Shown: positions 26,716 through 28,718 of the stretch, one piece after another
Numbering within the stretch: the first letter of the stretch is position 1
Layout: each line of letters opens with the position of its first letter
From: Cladochytrium replicatum
Lineage: Eukaryota; Chytridiomycota; Chytridiomycetes; Cladochytriales; Cladochytriaceae
DNA length: 28,718 nucleotides
Reading direction: 5' to 3'
NCBI GenBank assembly: GCA_025526935.1
Contig: JAHLKD010000166.1
Coordinates: 1-28,718 of the forward strand
The notes under the pieces: model-generated
Seen by the model: only the letters and a program-made list of their open reading frames with translations
Database searches by the model: none
Told to the model about the DNA's origin: nothing
Translations under genes and position numbers: made by a program

Positions 26716-28458
26716 ATGGAGTGGATCACCAGGGAAGATGGCATGCTCGTGTGCACGCTTTGCACTGGCAAGGACCACAGGGGATACAAGGAGAGAGATG
26801 CTTTGAGGAAGCATTGTCGAGCTTCCCATCCCGCCAAGGAAGGGTTGGGCACCAATCCTAGAGTTCATACAGAGGAGTTCCTACGCGACGCGTTCGAGGT
26901 TGCGGGCCTCCCGGCTGCTGGCCAAGAAGGGGTTGACATGGTTCTTCGCATTCTGCAAGGCACTGTCAAGAGAGATAAGAACAGCCTCAACAATGACAGT
27001 TACGAAGAGGACCTCGCCAACGTACGTGTAGCACCCCTTCACAATGAGAACCCTGTGAACAACCCTCTGATTCAGAGCGCCATAGCTACAGGAAACCTTA
27101 GGCGTAAGCTTCCTTCATCAGGACTGCTGAAAGCATCTCACCTCTATCATTTCCTATCCTCCAGGCATAGCCTTGGATTTCTTCATAGCAGAAGAGTTTG
27201 GTGTGCTGGTTTGTATCAGCTGTGGCATTCTCGTGGACGCGTCTTCATGCGGGGCCATGTCCAAAAGTACCACAGTCATGTCGACAGGAGCACCTGCCTG
27301 ATTGCTTCAAGAGCACTTTTGAATCTAAAGGTGGTTAACCAGCTTACACCGCTGTGGAACAACAAGGTCATTCTGGAGCGTATAGACAGAGACAACAACA
27401 AGCTTGCCTCATTTACCCCAATCCCAGGAGTCTGTGTACAGGATGGTTTTCAGTGCCGAGGCTGCGGCTATGTGTGTGGCACCTTATCTACCTTTCAAAA
27501 GCATTGTTGCAAGTCCAATCCGGCAGCAAGAGGTACCTCTCCAAAGCAGGTCAAAGTCCAGAGTATTGTCATGCCGTACTATGGACTTCACGGTTACTGG
27601 GTCGTGCAAATGGCTCCTCTGGGACCCTATTCCCCTGATCCATCCTTGCAGCTCACTGAAATGCAGAAGGCAAGCCTGCAGTTGCTGCTTGCTGACGCAT
27701 TCACCTCTGTCCCTGCCTTGAAGCTATCTGAAGAGCTTCCTCCCTGGATTCTTGGTTGCGACTTTCACCATGTGGATCCTAGGCACAGGAGCGGCCAAAA
27801 GATCAACGAGCGCATCACGTGGAAAGATGTTGTCGGGGAACAAAACCAGGACATTGGCCTGGGGTTCAACCGCAAGGAGCTGGGGAAGACTATGGTTGCC
27901 TACCACAAGGCACTGCAATCACGGATCATGCGAATGCCCTTCATGGTCAGGCAGGAAATCATGAAGCCCAGGTTTGATCAGGAGCAGCAAGTCAACGAGA
28001 AGCAGAAATTCCGACAGCTTTGGGACGCAACACTGTCACGCTATGCACAGACATGGACCTGTGTTCTGTGGCTGACGATCTTGGTGTGGAAGCGCATTAT
28101 AGAGACACCCTTTGTGCAGATCAGCAGCTCATTGGGAGCATCTTTGGAGCAGTTTGCAAGAATGTTGAAGCAGAAGGTTGGAAACTCTGGACCTGAAGAA
28201 CCAACAGGAATACCACTGTTTGATCCAGTAGGCAATCAGGGGCTAGACGTGGCACAGCTGCTGTCTGGCGACACCAATCATGAGGATGAGGTGGACTCTG
28301 AAGAAAGCTCCAGTGAGTCAGGCGACGAGGATCAGGAAAGTCCGGTGGGGCCAACACATCTTCTCCCTGTTGGATCTGCGGCAGAGACAGAAGAAGAACT
28401 TTTTGCAGCTCTGCTTGCTGTTACAGAGTCTCTCTTCCAAGCAGAAACTGTCATATAA
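26716..28458 (+). CDS. Large zinc-finger protein of a repetitive fungal type (DUF3505-like)
   Basis: The frame from ATG 26716 to TAA 28456-28458 encodes 580 aa. It has two Cys/His clusters: CTLCTGKDHRGYKERDALRKH with a following CRASH near the N-terminus, and CRGCGYVCGTLSTFQKHC near residue 250. Between and after them lie an unassigned region and Trp-rich segments (ITWKDVVGEQNQDIGLGF). The last 80 residues are acidic (DEVDSEESSSESGDEDQES). The arrangement recalls fungal proteins of the DUF3505 type, which are often multicopy and lineage-specific; the assignment is from memory of the pattern. An in-frame stop lies just upstream (26707). The coding-like sequence continues in the same frame after the TAA, so this may be a disrupted gene. 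Confidence 0.6.
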   Translation: MEWITREDGMLVCTLCTGKDHRGYKERDALRKHCRASHPAKEGLGTNPRVHTEEFLRDAFEVAGLPAAGQEGVDMVLRILQGTVKRDKNSLNNDSYEEDLANVRVAPLHNENPVNNPLIQSAIATGNLRRKLPSSGLLKASHLYHFLSSRHSLGFLHSRRVWCAGLYQLWHSRGRVFMRGHVQKYHSHVDRSTCLIASRALLNLKVVNQLTPLWNNKVILERIDRDNNKLASFTPIPGVCVQDGFQCRGCGYVCGTLSTFQKHCCKSNPAARGTSPKQVKVQSIVMPYYGLHGYWVVQMAPLGPYSPDPSLQLTEMQKASLQLLLADAFTSVPALKLSEELPPWILGCDFHHVDPRHRSGQKINERITWKDVVGEQNQDIGLGFNRKELGKTMVAYHKALQSRIMRMPFMVRQEIMKPRFDQEQQVNEKQKFRQLWDATLSRYAQTWTCVLWLTILVWKRIIETPFVQISSSLGASLEQFARMLKQKVGNSGPEEPTGIPLFDPVGNQGLDVAQLLSGDTNHEDEVDSEESSSESGDEDQESPVGPTHLLPVGSAAETEEELFAALLAVTESLFQAETVI

Positions 28459-28718
28459 ACCATCCCCGAAAAGGTGTTCAACAATCCCCTTTTCACCTGG
28501 TGGGTGATTGATTCGAGAGATGTGCTGAGGGCCTGGAGACCTGCCAACAGCGTGTCCAGAACCGGAGCTGCATTACTCAGATGGGCGTATGTCACAGGTC
28601 TGCACCGGTTTTGGCAGGATTGCAAAGTAACTGGAAGTGTGGAGCCAGAACGTTTAATGCAGATTGGACACTTTACCTCTCGCTTCAATAGGCACACAAT
28701 GTCAGGGAGGATCGGGGT
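28459..28718 (+). pseudogene. In-frame continuation beyond the TAA of the zinc-finger gene
   Basis: Directly after TAA 28456-28458 the same frame stays open for 86 codons to the window end. It reads VFNNPLFTWWVIDSRDVLRAW and then LLRWAYVTGLHRFWQDC, which looks like coding sequence and like the region that follows the acidic linker in large proteins of this type. No plausible intron of normal size removes the stop. A nonsense mutation, stop readthrough or a sequencing error would all explain it. Confidence 0.5.

Overview
This window looks like nuclear DNA of an early-diverging, probably chytrid-like, fungus. The evidence is compact genes with very short GT-AG introns (about 51-65 nt), a set of typically fungal proteins (Tps2-like trehalose-6-phosphate phosphatase, Bmt5-like rRNA methyltransferase, CSC1/OSCA channel, Atg15 vacuolar lipase) and non-LTR retrotransposons. 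The lineage is an inference; no rRNA or other marker gene is present. No tRNA, rRNA or CRISPR was seen.

Layout. (1) Positions 1-6937 hold three LINE-type retrotransposon copies in head-to-tail order with related 3' tails. Copy 1 (1-4209) has a damaged ORF1 joined by a TAATG stop/start overlap to an intact 1103-aa endonuclease/reverse transcriptase ORF2. Copy 2 (4210-5479) keeps ORF1 and the 3' tail but has no ORF2. Copy 3 (5480-6937) is a frameshifted ORF2 lacking most of the reverse transcriptase. Copies 1 and 2 end in 22-23 A residues, and the next copy starts directly after them. (2) Positions 7573-22776 are a gene-dense conserved block: TPS2-like (minus, 5 exons), BMT5-like (minus, 2 exons), a secreted Thr/Ala-rich protein (plus), CSC1-like channel (plus, 7 exons), ATG15-like lipase (plus, 8 exons) and an unrecognised 7-TM receptor-like protein (plus, 3 exons). 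All multi-exon models were built by hand from splice sites and family motifs, and each sums to a whole number of codons. (3) Positions 22777-28718 are an accessory-looking region. It has a possible retroelement remnant, a TIR-like domain protein, a convergent cysteine-rich protein with a Gly-zipper C-terminus overlapping the TIR gene by 4 nt, an AT-rich gap, a short telomere-like repeat, a hydrophobic open frame without ATG, an eight-copy 33-bp minisatellite with a palindromic core, and a large zinc-finger protein of a repetitive fungal type interrupted by an in-frame TAA.

The conserved genes do not form a pathway, though trehalose synthesis, an osmosensing-type channel and vacuolar lipid breakdown all belong to stress and starvation physiology. 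The most interesting items are the LINE array with an ORF1-only derivative, the TIR/Gly-zipper convergent pair, the palindromic 33-bp array, and a stop-free intron (length divisible by three) that splits the catalytic DxDGT motif of the trehalose phosphatase.
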